Assembly (NCBI GenBank): GCA_021324515.1
Contig: JAJPIY010000175.1
Coordinates: 1-45,261, forward strand
Length of the DNA stretch: 45,261 nt
Direction: 5' to 3'
DNA from: Planctomycetota bacterium
Lineage (GTDB): Bacteria; Planctomycetota; Planctomycetia; Gemmatales; Gemmataceae
A program made the position numbers and the translations under genes. Within the stretch, counting starts at the first letter, position 1. The number at the start of each line of letters is the position of its first letter. Below the pieces are notes generated by a model. The model saw nothing but the letters and a program-made list of their open reading frames with translations. It was not told the DNA's origin and ran no database searches. Below are positions 6,969-16,376 of this stretch, piece by piece.

Positions 6969-9900
6969 ATGGCTGACCATGTAGCCGCAGCTTCGACAAT
7001 CGCCCCGAGCCAACGAGCGCCCGGTCTTTTGCTGCGCCTGGTCAGGCGGTGGGGCGAACACTATGTCCTTCTGATGATGCTGGCCACGCGCCTGAGCGGT
7101 TCCCTCGGCGGCTTGCTGGTGGTCTACTACGTCAATTTGACGCTGCGTATGCCCGCGGTCATCCGCTGGCATTTCCAGTTGTTGGCGGTGATTGTGGTAT
7201 TGGCGGCGATACTGCTGACCGTGCTGGCGGCACTGGGGGAGACGCGGCGCCTGCGGCAGGCCCTGGCTTGTCTGCGTCGCGGCGCGTCGCTCAGCCCGGA
7301 GTTGGCGGCCCAAGCCGGTCGCGAGGCCGTTCTCTTTCCAGCTCGTCATCACCGCAATGAAGCCTGGCTGGTGCCGCTTTCCACCTTGGTGCCGGTGCTC
7401 ATCCTCCTTAAGTACGTGGACGATGCTTCGTCGATCATTCTGCTCAACATTACCTTGGCCGTCTTCATGGGCATTTCCATGGCCCTGATGACCACCTTCT
7501 TCATCATCGATCGCTGTATGCAGCCGGTCATCCATCATCTTTTGGTGAATGGCCTCCTCATCGATTACCAAGCCTTGCCCCGGAGCCACCTGCGTTCGCG
7601 GCTGAACCTTTGCTTCGTCCTAATCATTCTGACCACGGCGTTGATGATTGGGACCATGGCCCGGCAGCGAGCCGCTGACCTTGTCGACTACCCGGACGAT
7701 CAGGCCGAGGCCGTCGCCAGTCTGCGCAATCATACCGCTTTCATCACGATAGCGGCCGTCATCGTGGGCGTCGTGTTCTCCACCGTCTTGGCCCAATCGG
7801 TGGCCTCGCGCGTGGACCGGCTGCTTCAGGCCATGCAGCGCGTCCAGCAAGGCAACCTGAGCGAGCGCATCCAGGCCACGGGCAATGATGAGATCGACAT
7901 ACTCAGCCGCCAGTTCAACGCCATGGTGGAAGAGCTTGCGCGCAATGCCAAGACCATCCAGGACCTCAACCTCAATTTGGAGAAAAAGGTGCGCCGCCGC
8001 ACCCGTCAGCTTTCCCACAGTCGCCGCAGGCTTCAGCATTCCTACCGCCAGCTGCGCGAATACGACCGGCTCAAGACCGAGTTCTTCTCCAATGTCAGCC
8101 ATGAGCTGCGCACGCCCTTGACCATGATCCTGTCGCCGGTGCAACAGGTCCTGGAGAGGTACGGAGCGCAGCTGCCGCCTACGGCCGTGTACATGCTCGA
8201 CGTAGTGAACATTAATGGGCGGCGTTTGCTCGAGTTGATCAATCGCCTGCTCGAGTTCTCCAAGCTGGAGGCCGGCCGCCTCAAGCTGGTGCGGTCACTG
8301 GTAGACCTGAACCAACTGGTCCACAAGCTGGCGACAGCTGCTCAGCCGCTGGCGGCCCAACGGCAGGTGCAGCTACAGTTGAACACCGACCCTGCCCTGG
8401 CGAACATCTGCGCGGATGAGGAAAAACTCGATACCGTCATCAGCAATCTCCTGTCCAACGCTATCAAATTTACGCCTGCGGGGGGAAGAATCACACTGGA
8501 AACCGCTCAGGAAGGCGAGCAGGTGCGGGTTTCGGTACGGGACACAGGCATCGGCATCGCTCCGGCCGATCAGCCCCGCATTTTTGAGCGCTTCGTGCAG
8601 ATAGACGGCTCTTCCGCGCGTGAATTTTCCGGCACGGGCTTGGGGCTGGCCCTGGCCAAAGAATTGATCGAACTGCACCAGGGACGAATCCAGGTCGAGA
8701 GCGAGTTGGGGAAAGGCTCCCATTTTTGGTTCACGCTGCCGGTGGGGGAGGGGAACAAAGCAGATGAAGCCAGCGGGGCGGACCAACCGCAGTATACCCC
8801 CGCCCCGCTCGGCAATTCGAACTCCCATGCTTTGCGGACGCGCTTTGCGGACTTGATCGCCTGCGAACCGCCTTCCACTTTAGCGCAAGATACGGCGCAG
8901 GCCCCCGCCGATGCGCCGCGGATTCTGATCGTGGACGACACGCCGGAAATGCGGACCTTGGTGGGCAGCATTCTTTCGCCGCACTATCACATTTTGACCG
9001 CTTGTGACGGGGCCGAGGGCATCGAATTGGCCCTGCGCGAACAGCCCGCCCTGATTATCTCGGATGTCATGATGCCGCGTGTGGACGGCTACGCCTTTTG
9101 CCGGCGCATGAAGTCCGAGCCGACGACGGCCCTGATTCCCTTCGTCATGCTCACGGCCAAGGCGGATCGCGCCATGAAAATCGATGGGCTTGCCTGTGGG
9201 GCCGACGATTATCTGGTTAAACCTTTCGATGCCGAAGAATTGCGGGCGCGTGTCCGTTCGCTCCTGAAGCTGCGTCGCTTGCACCTGGAGCTGGAGCAGC
9301 GCAATGCCGAACTGCAAACGGCCTTCCGCGATCTGCGAACGGCCCAGGCGCAGATGGTGGAAATGGCCCACCGCGCCGGGATGACCGAGATCGCCACCGG
9401 CGTCTTGCACAACGTGGGCAATGTCCTCAATAGCGTCAACATCTCGCTAACCACTGTAAACAATCGGCTGCGGCAGCTGAACTTCGAAGGCCCGGCCAAG
9501 GTGGCGGCCCTGCTCCGGGAGCACCGCGACCAGCTGGCCTCTTTCCTCCAGTCCGACCCTCGCGGCCAAAAGTTGCCGGAATACCTAACCCGACTCTCGG
9601 AAACGCACCTGGCGGAGCAACGCCAGATCTTTGACGAAATGGATTTCTTACACGACAAAATTCAGGACATTCGCAACATCATCAACGCCCAGCAGAACTA
9701 CGCCCGCCGCGTCTCTCTCCGCGAACTTGTCGATCTCCAGAGCTTGGTCCGGGACGTTCTGGTCATGCATTCCCACTCGTTCACCAAGCACAACATTCAG
9801 TTGACCCGCGATTTCGAGCCGCTGCCCGAAGGGAAGCTGGAGCGGTTAAAGCTGATCCAGGTGCTCGACAACCTGATCAAGAACGCTATCGAGTCTATCA

Positions 9901-10226
9901 AGGCACATCCCGGGCCCCAGCGCGCTTTGACGGTTCGGGTTCGCAGCGCTGGTCCCGATCGCGCTCAGATCATCGTCGCCGACACCGGCTACGGCATTGA
10001 GCGCGAGAACCTGCAAAAGATCTTCCACTACGGCTTTACGACCAAGCGCTACGGTAACGGCTTCGGCTTGCACTCGGCTGCCAATGCCATGATGGAGATG
10101 GGCGGGACCATCCAGGTGCAGAGCGAGGGGCCGGGCAAGGGCGCTACGTTCACTATTGAATTCCCTCTCACGGACGAAGCGGCGGAGGAAGGCCGTCATG
10201 TCGAGGAAGAGGAAGTCCATGCCTGA
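6969..10226 (+). CDS. Membrane hybrid histidine kinase with two kinase cores
   Basis: The 1085-residue protein has several membrane segments within residues 30-230 and a final one near 258-275. A HAMP domain follows at about 278-332, then a coiled region. The first kinase core has the phosphoacceptor His 378 in [13 protein letters not shown] and ATPase boxes NLLSNAIKF (493-501), DTGIGI (525-530) and GTGLGLAL (555-562). A receiver domain follows (about 650-770) with VDD at 655-657, phosphoacceptor Asp 699 and Lys 751. A second core begins with [13 protein letters not shown] (candidate His 814) and has ATPase boxes [11 protein letters not shown] (966-976), DTGYGI (1005-1010) and GNGFGLHS (1029-1036). 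The start is placed at ATG 6969; a TTG at 6948 is possible. The stop lies inside the next kinase gene, so the two are probably translationally coupled. No ligand-binding domain is recognised in the membrane part. Confidence 0.9.
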   Translation: MADHVAAASTIAPSQRAPGLLLRLVRRWGEHYVLLMMLATRLSGSLGGLLVVYYVNLTLRMPAVIRWHFQLLAVIVVLAAILLTVLAALGETRRLRQALACLRRGASLSPELAAQAGREAVLFPARHHRNEAWLVPLSTLVPVLILLKYVDDASSIILLNITLAVFMGISMALMTTFFIIDRCMQPVIHHLLVNGLLIDYQALPRSHLRSRLNLCFVLIILTTALMIGTMARQRAADLVDYPDDQAEAVASLRNHTAFITIAAVIVGVVFSTVLAQSVASRVDRLLQAMQRVQQGNLSERIQATGNDEIDILSRQFNAMVEELARNAKTIQDLNLNLEKKVRRRTRQLSHSRRRLQHSYRQLREYDRLKTEFFSNVSHELRTPLTMILSPVQQVLERYGAQLPPTAVYMLDVVNINGRRLLELINRLLEFSKLEAGRLKLVRSLVDLNQLVHKLATAAQPLAAQRQVQLQLNTDPALANICADEEKLDTVISNLLSNAIKFTPAGGRITLETAQEGEQVRVSVRDTGIGIAPADQPRIFERFVQIDGSSAREFSGTGLGLALAKELIELHQGRIQVESELGKGSHFWFTLPVGEGNKADEASGADQPQYTPAPLGNSNSHALRTRFADLIACEPPSTLAQDTAQAPADAPRILIVDDTPEMRTLVGSILSPHYHILTACDGAEGIELALREQPALIISDVMMPRVDGYAFCRRMKSEPTTALIPFVMLTAKADRAMKIDGLACGADDYLVKPFDAEELRARVRSLLKLRRLHLELEQRNAELQTAFRDLRTAQAQMVEMAHRAGMTEIATGVLHNVGNVLNSVNISLTTVNNRLRQLNFEGPAKVAALLREHRDQLASFLQSDPRGQKLPEYLTRLSETHLAEQRQIFDEMDFLHDKIQDIRNIINAQQNYARRVSLRELVDLQSLVRDVLVMHSHSFTKHNIQLTRDFEPLPEGKLERLKLIQVLDNLIKNAIESIKAHPGPQRALTVRVRSAGPDRAQIIVADTGYGIERENLQKIFHYGFTTKRYGNGFGLHSAANAMMEMGGTIQVQSEGPGKGATFTIEFPLTDEAAEEGRHVEEEEVHA

Positions 10227-12597
10227 GCAACGGAGCCAGACGATGACGTATGCAAACCGCATTCTGATTATTGACGACAACAAGGACATCCACACCGACT
10301 TCCGCAAGGTGTTCGAGATCGCCAATCGTAAGGACGGCGAGTTGGACAATTTGGAAGAGGAGTTGTTCGGCTCGTATCATGGCCAATCAACGATTCGGCG
10401 AGACATTCACCTGAAGGTCGAGATCGACTCGGCTTACCAGGGCGAGGAAGGCATCGCCATGGCCCTGGAGGCCGCTCGACAGGGGCGGCCGTATTACATG
10501 GCCTTCGTGGATGTCCGCATGCCGCCCGGCATCGACGGCATCCAGACCATCAAGAGGCTGTGGAAGCACTTGCCGGATCTGCCCTGCGTCATCTGCACCG
10601 CCTTCTCCGATTATGATTGGAAAGACATTGTCATTCACCTGGGCAAATCGGGCAATCTGCTGATCCTGAAAAAACCGTTCGACGCCCTCGAAGTCTTGCA
10701 GCTGGCCCAATCGATGGCCGATAAAGTCCAACTAAGCCAATCGGTCCATCGCTCGCTGGAAATGCTGCAACGCAAAGTCGAAGAGCTGACGCGCACCGAA
10801 GCGGAATTGCAGCGCTCCAATCTGGAGCTGTTGCAGGCCAAGAATGCTCTGGAAGCCCAGGCGGCGGAGTTGGCCCGCAAGTCGGAACTGCTCGAAGCCG
10901 CCCGCCAAAGTGCCGAGGCGGCCAATCAGGCCAAGAGCCAGTTCTTGGCAACTATGTCTCACGAACTGCGTACTCCGCTCAACGGCGTCCTGGGGATGAT
11001 CCAACTGCTGCTGGATACTCCGCTAGACGCGCAACAGAAGCGCTATGCCCACACAGCCCATAACTCTGCCGAGGTGTTGTTGAAACTGATCAACGACATC
11101 CTCGACTTTTCCAAGATTGAGGCAGGCAAACTGGAGCTGGAAGCTATCGACTTCGATTTTTACCATGCCGTTGAGAGTGTGGCGGAGTTGGTCACCGCGC
11201 AGGCACGGGGCAAGGGACTGGAACTGGTCTATTCGATCCAGCCCGACATTCCCCGCCGGCTGCGTGGCGATCCCAACCGGCTCCGGCAGGTGTTGGCCAA
11301 CCTGGTCAGCAACGCTGTCAAATTCACGGAGCGGGGCGAGGTGGTCATCCGCGCTACCCTGGAGCACCAGAGCGAGCAGCGCTTGACAGTGCGCTTCACG
11401 GTGACCGATACCGGCATCGGCATCGCTCCGGAGCGGATAGGTCGGCTCTTCCAATCCTTCTCTCAGGTGGATTCCTCAACCACACGACGCTATGGAGGCA
11501 CCGGCCTGGGGCTGGCCATCTCCAAGCACCTTTGCGCGCTGATGGGAGGACAAATCGGCGTGGAAAGCGTGTTTGGACAGGGTTCGACCTTCTGGTGTAC
11601 CATGGTCCTGGAAAAGCTGCCGCATGAGAACAGTGGCCTTCGGCAACTCGCTGCCGAACTGCGAGACATCCGTGTACTGGTCGTGGACGACAATACTGCC
11701 TGCCGCGAAATGGTGGAGCAATTGCTGCGAACCTGGGGGTTCCGGCCCCAAACCGCCGTCAATGGGCCAATGGCCCTGGCCGCCTTGCGGGCAGCCGCCG
11801 ATGCTGGTGACCCGTTCCAATTGGCCTTGCTCGATTTTCAGATGCCGGACATGAACGGCGAACAGCTGGCCCAGGCGATCAAGTCCGACGCCGCCCTGAC
11901 CCAGACGAAGCTCTTATTGCTGAGTTATTTGGGTGAGCCGCTGGAAGCGCTGCGTCTGAAGGCGGCTGGCTTCCTCGACTGTCTCACCAAGCCGATCCAG
12001 CAGTCGCAGCTGTGGGAGGCGATCCGCCAGGCCCTGGCCGGCAGCGCGGCGCCGCTCAGTGGGGAAGCCCCGCGCGCCCCTTCGGGAGGACGGATCGCTC
12101 TGCGGTCATCCGGGAAGAAGCGCGGCCACATCCTCTTGGCCGAAGACAACGAAGTGAACCAGTTCCTGATGGCGGAAATCCTCAGCAATGCCAACTTCGC
12201 TTGTGACATCGTAAGCAACGGCAAAGAAGCGGTGCAGGCGCTCTTGCAACGGCCTTATGATCTGGTGTTCATGGATTGCCACATGCCGGAGATGGACGGC
12301 TTTCAAGCAACCCAGCTGATTCGAGAGAAGGAACAGGCCGGGCTATTGGCCGGGCGGAGGCCCCGTCCCCTCCCCATCGTTGCTCTGACAGCCAATGCGT
12401 TGGTGGACGATCAAGAAGCCTGTCTCCGGGCCGGGATGACCGATTATTTGAGCAAACCGTTCTATCCGGAGCAGGTCGTCCGAACGGTGGAAACGCACCT
12501 GTCTGCGGCCAGGACGGCCTCCCCAGCCCGCAGCGCCAACAAGAACGTCCCTTTGCGGAAGAAGCCGGGGGGCCGACCCATGCGCCGTTCCATCTGA
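10198..12597 (+). CDS. Soluble hybrid histidine kinase, REC-HisKA-HATPase-REC-REC
   Basis: The 799-residue protein lacks membrane segments. Residues about 20-170 form a receiver domain starting [15 protein letters not shown], with Asp 105 in FVDVRMPP and Lys 159 in LKKPF, and an insert of about 40 residues near 45-75. A coiled coil (about 180-245) leads to the kinase core with His 255 in [15 protein letters not shown] and ATPase motifs [20 protein letters not shown] and [11 protein letters not shown]. Two C-terminal receivers follow: one with Asp 546 in [11 protein letters not shown] and one with Asp 693 in [11 protein letters not shown]. The ATG at 10198 is chosen because GGAGGAAGG ends 5 bases before it; it overlaps the preceding kinase gene by 29 bases. 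Met 8 (10219) and Met 16 (10243) also have Shine-Dalgarno-like leaders. The layout suggests that the two kinases exchange phosphate, with an unlinked histidine phosphotransferase and response regulator as output. Confidence 0.92.
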   Translation: MSRKRKSMPEQRSQTMTYANRILIIDDNKDIHTDFRKVFEIANRKDGELDNLEEELFGSYHGQSTIRRDIHLKVEIDSAYQGEEGIAMALEAARQGRPYYMAFVDVRMPPGIDGIQTIKRLWKHLPDLPCVICTAFSDYDWKDIVIHLGKSGNLLILKKPFDALEVLQLAQSMADKVQLSQSVHRSLEMLQRKVEELTRTEAELQRSNLELLQAKNALEAQAAELARKSELLEAARQSAEAANQAKSQFLATMSHELRTPLNGVLGMIQLLLDTPLDAQQKRYAHTAHNSAEVLLKLINDILDFSKIEAGKLELEAIDFDFYHAVESVAELVTAQARGKGLELVYSIQPDIPRRLRGDPNRLRQVLANLVSNAVKFTERGEVVIRATLEHQSEQRLTVRFTVTDTGIGIAPERIGRLFQSFSQVDSSTTRRYGGTGLGLAISKHLCALMGGQIGVESVFGQGSTFWCTMVLEKLPHENSGLRQLAAELRDIRVLVVDDNTACREMVEQLLRTWGFRPQTAVNGPMALAALRAAADAGDPFQLALLDFQMPDMNGEQLAQAIKSDAALTQTKLLLLSYLGEPLEALRLKAAGFLDCLTKPIQQSQLWEAIRQALAGSAAPLSGEAPRAPSGGRIALRSSGKKRGHILLAEDNEVNQFLMAEILSNANFACDIVSNGKEAVQALLQRPYDLVFMDCHMPEMDGFQATQLIREKEQAGLLAGRRPRPLPIVALTANALVDDQEACLRAGMTDYLSKPFYPEQVVRTVETHLSAARTASPARSANKNVPLRKKPGGRPMRRSI

Positions 12598-12608
12598 AAA
12601 TTCGTTGG

Positions 12609-14657
12609 TTAGCCACGACCCGAAGGCGAGCGCGTTCCCAACCACAACGCTTGGAAATGCGGCAGGGTGTCAAACGGCTGGGCGCGCTGTTCAATTGTCT
12701 CGCCGAGTTGCTGAATGTGGGCGGCGGCAAGCCGGCCCAGTTTTTTGCGCTGGGCCAGCACGAGATAGCCGACGCCTTCGGGATCGAGTTGCATCAGCCG
12801 GCAGCAAGTCGCGTCCACGGCGACGGGATCATCGCCCATGACGAGAACGCCGCTGGCCTTGGCCGTGCCGTTGAGGGGGCCGTCGCCCTCCATGCCGAGG
12901 ATGCCGTCGACAATCGCCAAATCCGGCGGGCGCGTAGCGGCGATGTCCACGATACTGTTATCAATACCACGCCAGTGCAATTCATTCTTGGGCCAACCAT
13001 AGCAGACGCCCGGCAACGTGCCGAACAGGTTCTTCAGCGACAGCGTCGCTACCGCCCAATGGTGCGTCTTCAACTTCGGCAGCGAGATCAACACGTCTGC
13101 TGTCGCCACCGTTTGCGCCAAGTAAAGGTACTCCAACCCGGTCAATCGGCCCAGGTTGAGGTGCTTGCTCGGTTCATCGTGATTGAGATCGATAAAGGGT
13201 GTTTGGTAATGGCGCAGGACATCGCCCAGACCGCTGGCGGAAACAAGATATTCGACGTTGCGCCAGTGTCCCGGCCCCTCGGCGACCAAGACTTCGGCCG
13301 CGCCTTCGCGGCGGCACAGCTCGATGACGGCGGCGACGACATGCGGATGCGTGTTGATGACCTTGTCGCGGTGATATTCGACAAGATTGGGCTTAAGGAC
13401 GACGCGCTTGCCGGCCAAGGGGACGCGTGTCCGGAAAAATTCGTACTGGCGGCGCAACACGTCGGCCAGGTCGGCATTATAATCGCTCACCGACGCGATA
13501 TGGACGTGCGCCTGCGGATCAAGGGGCCGCAGCTGCGTCAGTGCGTGAATGGCCAACCCCTGGACCTTGGCCTTGATGCGCTGGCCGAGGGAACGTTTTC
13601 CGGTTTTGTTTAGCCGCGAGCCGGAGGCGAGCGCGGCCGCGCTCGCCTCCGGCTCGCGGCTAAACGGTCTCTTGTCGCAACGCGCGGCCGCGCTCGCCTC
13701 CGGCTCGCGGCTAAACGGTCTCTTGTCGCAACGCGCGGCCGCGCTCGCCTCCGGCTCGCGGCTAAACCTCGGCAGACGAAAAGGATTGCCGCGGTCGATA
13801 TCGAGGGCCAGGACGGTCAATGCCTGCCGCAGCGGCGCTGGACGCAGCCACCATTTGTCCCGACGGGCCGTGTAGGCAGCGCGAATGCGATCTTCTAATA
13901 CCGTCACGGTTTCGCGGACGCCCGGAGCGTGTGCATAGACATCGAGGGCCAATCGCGCCCAACAGAGATGTTCAAGGTCGTCGTCCTTTTCGGCTACCCG
14001 ACGCAGATATTCGACACTGGCCGTGACGCCCGGCTCGTCGTTCTGGCCTTGCAAAGCCAAGAGCATCAGCGCCGTCGGCGTGGGGATGGGTTCGAGGGCC
14101 AGACCGAAAATACGGCGATTGCCATAATTGACGCCGCCTTGCTCCAGGATACGGTCACGGAGCAGTTTCAAGCCTTCCTCGACGCGCGGGTGCCGGCCCA
14201 ACCCGACGCGCCGCAGCGCCAGACACGCCCAGGCTGTCGGCTCAACCCACGAGAAATTGCCCTCGGCCCACGGCCAGCCGATCAAGCGATTATCGATGTC
14301 GCTAATGTCCTCGTCTTTACCGTCTATCTGTCGTCCTTTGCACGCCAGCAGGGCGGCAGCGATTCGTTGGAGGGAAGGGGCCGTATCGCCGAGCGTCGCT
14401 TGGGTGAAGAGGACGAGTGCCGTCGGCCAGATGGCTTCCGATCGGCCGCGCCCTAACCGATATGTCCCATCCGCGGCGGCGCATTGACGCAGCGCGTTTC
14501 GGCCCGCTTCGATGGCCGCAGCGAACCGTTCCGGACGGCGCGACAGGGCAAGCAAAGCCAGGCACGTCGGCTCCGGATGCGCGGGCTGATCGGCAGCGTA
14601 ACCCCAACCGCCGCCGGGACCCGCCATCGCTGCTAGATCATCGAACGCATCGTTCAC
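12609..14657 (-). CDS. Prenyltransferase/squalene-oxidase-like toroid fused to DUF362 domain
   Basis: The 682-residue product has two domains. Residues about 12-290 contain repeats of the alpha-alpha toroid type seen in prenyltransferases and class II cyclases (GGGWGYAADQPAHPEPTCLALLAL and NFSWVEPTAWACLALRRVG); no DxDD cyclase motif is visible, so catalysis is doubtful. Residues about 385-640 match the DUF362 family (KRVVLKPNLVEYHRDKV, DVLISLPKLKTHH, LSLKNLFGTLPG, IVDGILGMEGDGPLNG, MGDDPVAVDATC), whose function is poorly known. The linker at 298-350 is encoded by palindromic repeats and reads SREPEASAAA three times. The GTG at 14657 is chosen because GAGG lies 7 bases upstream. A TTG at 14735 overlapping the mcsB stop (TTGA) is an alternative that adds 26 residues. 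Translation is probably coupled or close-coupled to mcsB. The gene converges on the kinase gene with an 11-base gap. Confidence 0.8.
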   Translation of the reverse strand: MNDAFDDLAAMAGPGGGWGYAADQPAHPEPTCLALLALSRRPERFAAAIEAGRNALRQCAAADGTYRLGRGRSEAIWPTALVLFTQATLGDTAPSLQRIAAALLACKGRQIDGKDEDISDIDNRLIGWPWAEGNFSWVEPTAWACLALRRVGLGRHPRVEEGLKLLRDRILEQGGVNYGNRRIFGLALEPIPTPTALMLLALQGQNDEPGVTASVEYLRRVAEKDDDLEHLCWARLALDVYAHAPGVRETVTVLEDRIRAAYTARRDKWWLRPAPLRQALTVLALDIDRGNPFRLPRFSREPEASAAARCDKRPFSREPEASAAARCDKRPFSREPEASAAALASGSRLNKTGKRSLGQRIKAKVQGLAIHALTQLRPLDPQAHVHIASVSDYNADLADVLRRQYEFFRTRVPLAGKRVVLKPNLVEYHRDKVINTHPHVVAAVIELCRREGAAEVLVAEGPGHWRNVEYLVSASGLGDVLRHYQTPFIDLNHDEPSKHLNLGRLTGLEYLYLAQTVATADVLISLPKLKTHHWAVATLSLKNLFGTLPGVCYGWPKNELHWRGIDNSIVDIAATRPPDLAIVDGILGMEGDGPLNGTAKASGVLVMGDDPVAVDATCCRLMQLDPEGVGYLVLAQRKKLGRLAAAHIQQLGETIEQRAQPFDTLPHFQALWLGTRSPSGRG
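13609..13766. repeat. Palindromic repeat cluster inside the toroid-DUF362 gene
   Basis: Positions 13609-13664 form a perfect 56-bp palindrome, with left half from TTTAGCCGCGAGCCGGAGGC to GCGCGG. Two direct copies of a 51-bp unit follow at 13665-13715 and 13716-13766. Each starts CGGTCTCTTGTCGCAACGCG and ends with the right half of the palindrome (GGCTCGCGGCTAAA). The 51-bp unit is 17 codons, so the frame is preserved, and the block falls exactly between the two protein domains. It looks like a dispersed palindrome that landed in, or bridged, coding sequence. Confidence 0.9.
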
Positions 14658-14731
14658 GTTAAGACCTCGCCGGAAAAAGGGAGACGATATCCGGTGAAAG
14701 TCTAGCTCAGAAAAGCTGTAAATGCCTGCCC

Positions 14732-15799
14732 TCAATTTGGATGCGCCCCGGCTTCGCGGAGGCGCTGGCGGAGATAACTGGCCCGAGCGGCGTTACGCTC
14801 TTCACCGTCCAGAGAAGCGCCCTTCAATTTCTGCAAGTGGGCCGGCTGCGTGTAGATGAACAGCTCATTGACCGTGGGAATGGTGATCGCTTCGATCAGG
14901 TGCAGATTGATGCCCAGGCGGACGGCCGAGAGTAGATCCATTGTCTCTTCGGATGTCATCATCGTCGCCGAACAGAGAGTGCCGTAGGCACGGGCGATTT
15001 TGTCCTGCAAGCCTTGGCGGTTGTCGCGCAGCCAGCTCATGCGCGCCTGGCGCTCATAGGTGATGATCTGCGGAATGACGCTTTGGATCTCATTGAGAAT
15101 GCCGGTCTCGCTCTTGCCGAGGGTGACCTGGTTGGAGATTTGGTAAAAGTGGCCGGAGGCCCGGCTGCCTTCGCCGTACAGGCCACGCACCGCCAAATTG
15201 ATCTTCTGCAAGGCGCGGAAGACTTTCTCGATTTGCTTGGTGTATTCCAGGGCTGGCAGATGCAACATGACACTGGCGCGCATGCCAGTGCCGACGTTGG
15301 TGGGACAGGCGGTCAGATAGCCGAACTCTTCGCTGAACGCATAAGTGACGCGCTGTTCGAGCAGGTCGTCGACGCGATCAATCTCATGCCAGGCTTCCTC
15401 AAGACTGTAGCCGCTGCGCATGACCTGCAAGCGCAGATGGTCCTCCTCATTGACCATCAGGCTGATGGTCTCCTGGGGGGTGAGAGCGACGCCGCGCGGC
15501 CCGTCGGCGGCGGCCAACTCGCGGCTGATGAGTTGGCGTTCGACCAGGAGCTGACGGTCCAGTGACGACAGCGCCGGGATGCTGAGATAACTGAGCTTCG
15601 GCTCCAGTTCGAGCTTGGCGATACGCTCGCGCAGCAGCGCTTCGATCTCAGCCTTTTGCCCAGTGCTGGCGCGATTGGTAAAGGGGAAGGCGGCCAGATT
15701 ACGGGCCAGGCGAATGCGGCTGGAGATGACGATGTCGGACTCTGGCCCCGTCCCGCGCAACCATTCGCCACTGGTATGAGTCAGGCTGTCCAGATTCAT
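14732..15799 (-). CDS. mcsB: Protein-arginine kinase McsB
   Basis: The 355-residue protein belongs to the ATP:guanido phosphotransferase family. Members of this bacterial type phosphorylate arginine side chains on proteins and mark them for ClpCP degradation. Visible signatures are the ATP-binding SSRIRLARN (residues 26-34), the acidic active-site segment VNEEDHLR (116-123), YLTACPTNVGTGMRASV (161-177, with the conserved Cys 165) and GLYGEGSRASGHFYQISNQ (206-224). Near the C-terminus, the segment matching the allosteric phospho-arginine pocket motif RDxxRA reads RNAARA (335-340), an Asp-to-Asn change. The start at 15799 is chosen because its ATG overlaps the mcsA stop as ATGA and AAAGGG lies 9 bases upstream; an ATG at 15808 is too close to that site. 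The two mcsA genes lie directly upstream. No ctsR or clpC is present in the window. Confidence 0.92.
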   Translation of the reverse strand: MNLDSLTHTSGEWLRGTGPESDIVISSRIRLARNLAAFPFTNRASTGQKAEIEALLRERIAKLELEPKLSYLSIPALSSLDRQLLVERQLISRELAAADGPRGVALTPQETISLMVNEEDHLRLQVMRSGYSLEEAWHEIDRVDDLLEQRVTYAFSEEFGYLTACPTNVGTGMRASVMLHLPALEYTKQIEKVFRALQKINLAVRGLYGEGSRASGHFYQISNQVTLGKSETGILNEIQSVIPQIITYERQARMSWLRDNRQGLQDKIARAYGTLCSATMMTSEETMDLLSAVRLGINLHLIEAITIPTVNELFIYTQPAHLQKLKGASLDGEERNAARASYLRQRLREAGAHPN

Positions 15800-16284
15800 C
15801 CGTGGCATCCCTTTCGTCGAAGCAAGTCTCGTAAACGGGCCGCCTCTTCATAGGCTTCCCGATCGATGGCACTTTGTAAACGGTGGCGCAGCTCCACCAG
15901 TTCCGCCTGCTGCTCGGGGGCAAGGACGGAATGCTGGGGGAACTTGCCCACATGATGATTCGCACGATGAATCCGCTGCAACAACGGCGCTAGCCCGCTT
16001 CGGAAGACCACGTAGTCATGGGGGCAACCAAGCCGACCCTGAGCGCGGAATTCCATGTACTTTATCCCGCAAGCGGGACAGGTCAAGCGGGCCAACTCAT
16101 CGGTCTGCGGGCCGAGGTGCTGGCCAATTAAATTTTGCAGGATGGCAGGCAGATTCAACTCCTGTTTGGTGACCAACTGGTGCTGTTCCGCACAGCTTTG
16201 GCACAGGTGTAGCTCCTTCTTATGCGAATCAACGATGTCGGTCAGATGCACCGTGGCCGGATTGGAGCAGAACTGGCATTTCAC
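15796..16284 (-). CDS. mcsA: McsA-like zinc-finger activator of McsB
   Basis: The 162-residue protein has the expected McsA layout: an N-terminal zinc finger MKCQFC with LCQSC (Cys 3, 6, 28, 31), a second one TCPACG with GCPHDY (Cys 69, 72, 87), and a C-terminal UVR-type helical motif (residues about 126-157, AELVELRHRLQSAIDREAYEEAARLRDLL). McsA binds and activates McsB in the stress-response protein quality-control pathway. Its stop overlaps the mcsB start in an ATGA, a strong sign of coupled translation and partnership. It is a diverged paralogue of the gene at 16377-16859, which differs mostly in the central linker. AAGGAA lies about 9 bases before the ATG. Confidence 0.9.
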   Translation of the reverse strand: MKCQFCSNPATVHLTDIVDSHKKELHLCQSCAEQHQLVTKQELNLPAILQNLIGQHLGPQTDELARLTCPACGIKYMEFRAQGRLGCPHDYVVFRSGLAPLLQRIHRANHHVGKFPQHSVLAPEQQAELVELRHRLQSAIDREAYEEAARLRDLLRRKGCHG

Positions 16285-16376
16285 GCGGCATTCCTTTCCC
16301 TGAACTAAGCCGTGCCCAGGCCCCAGCCTTAAGTCAACTGCTTTCTGGAGTACGGCCTAGAGGAGGCAAGCACCCT

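Noticed and set aside
12276-13613. 445-codon plus-strand frame spanning the kinase end and the toroid-DUF362 gene
   Set aside because: Overlaps two convincingly assigned genes in other frames and shows no similarity.
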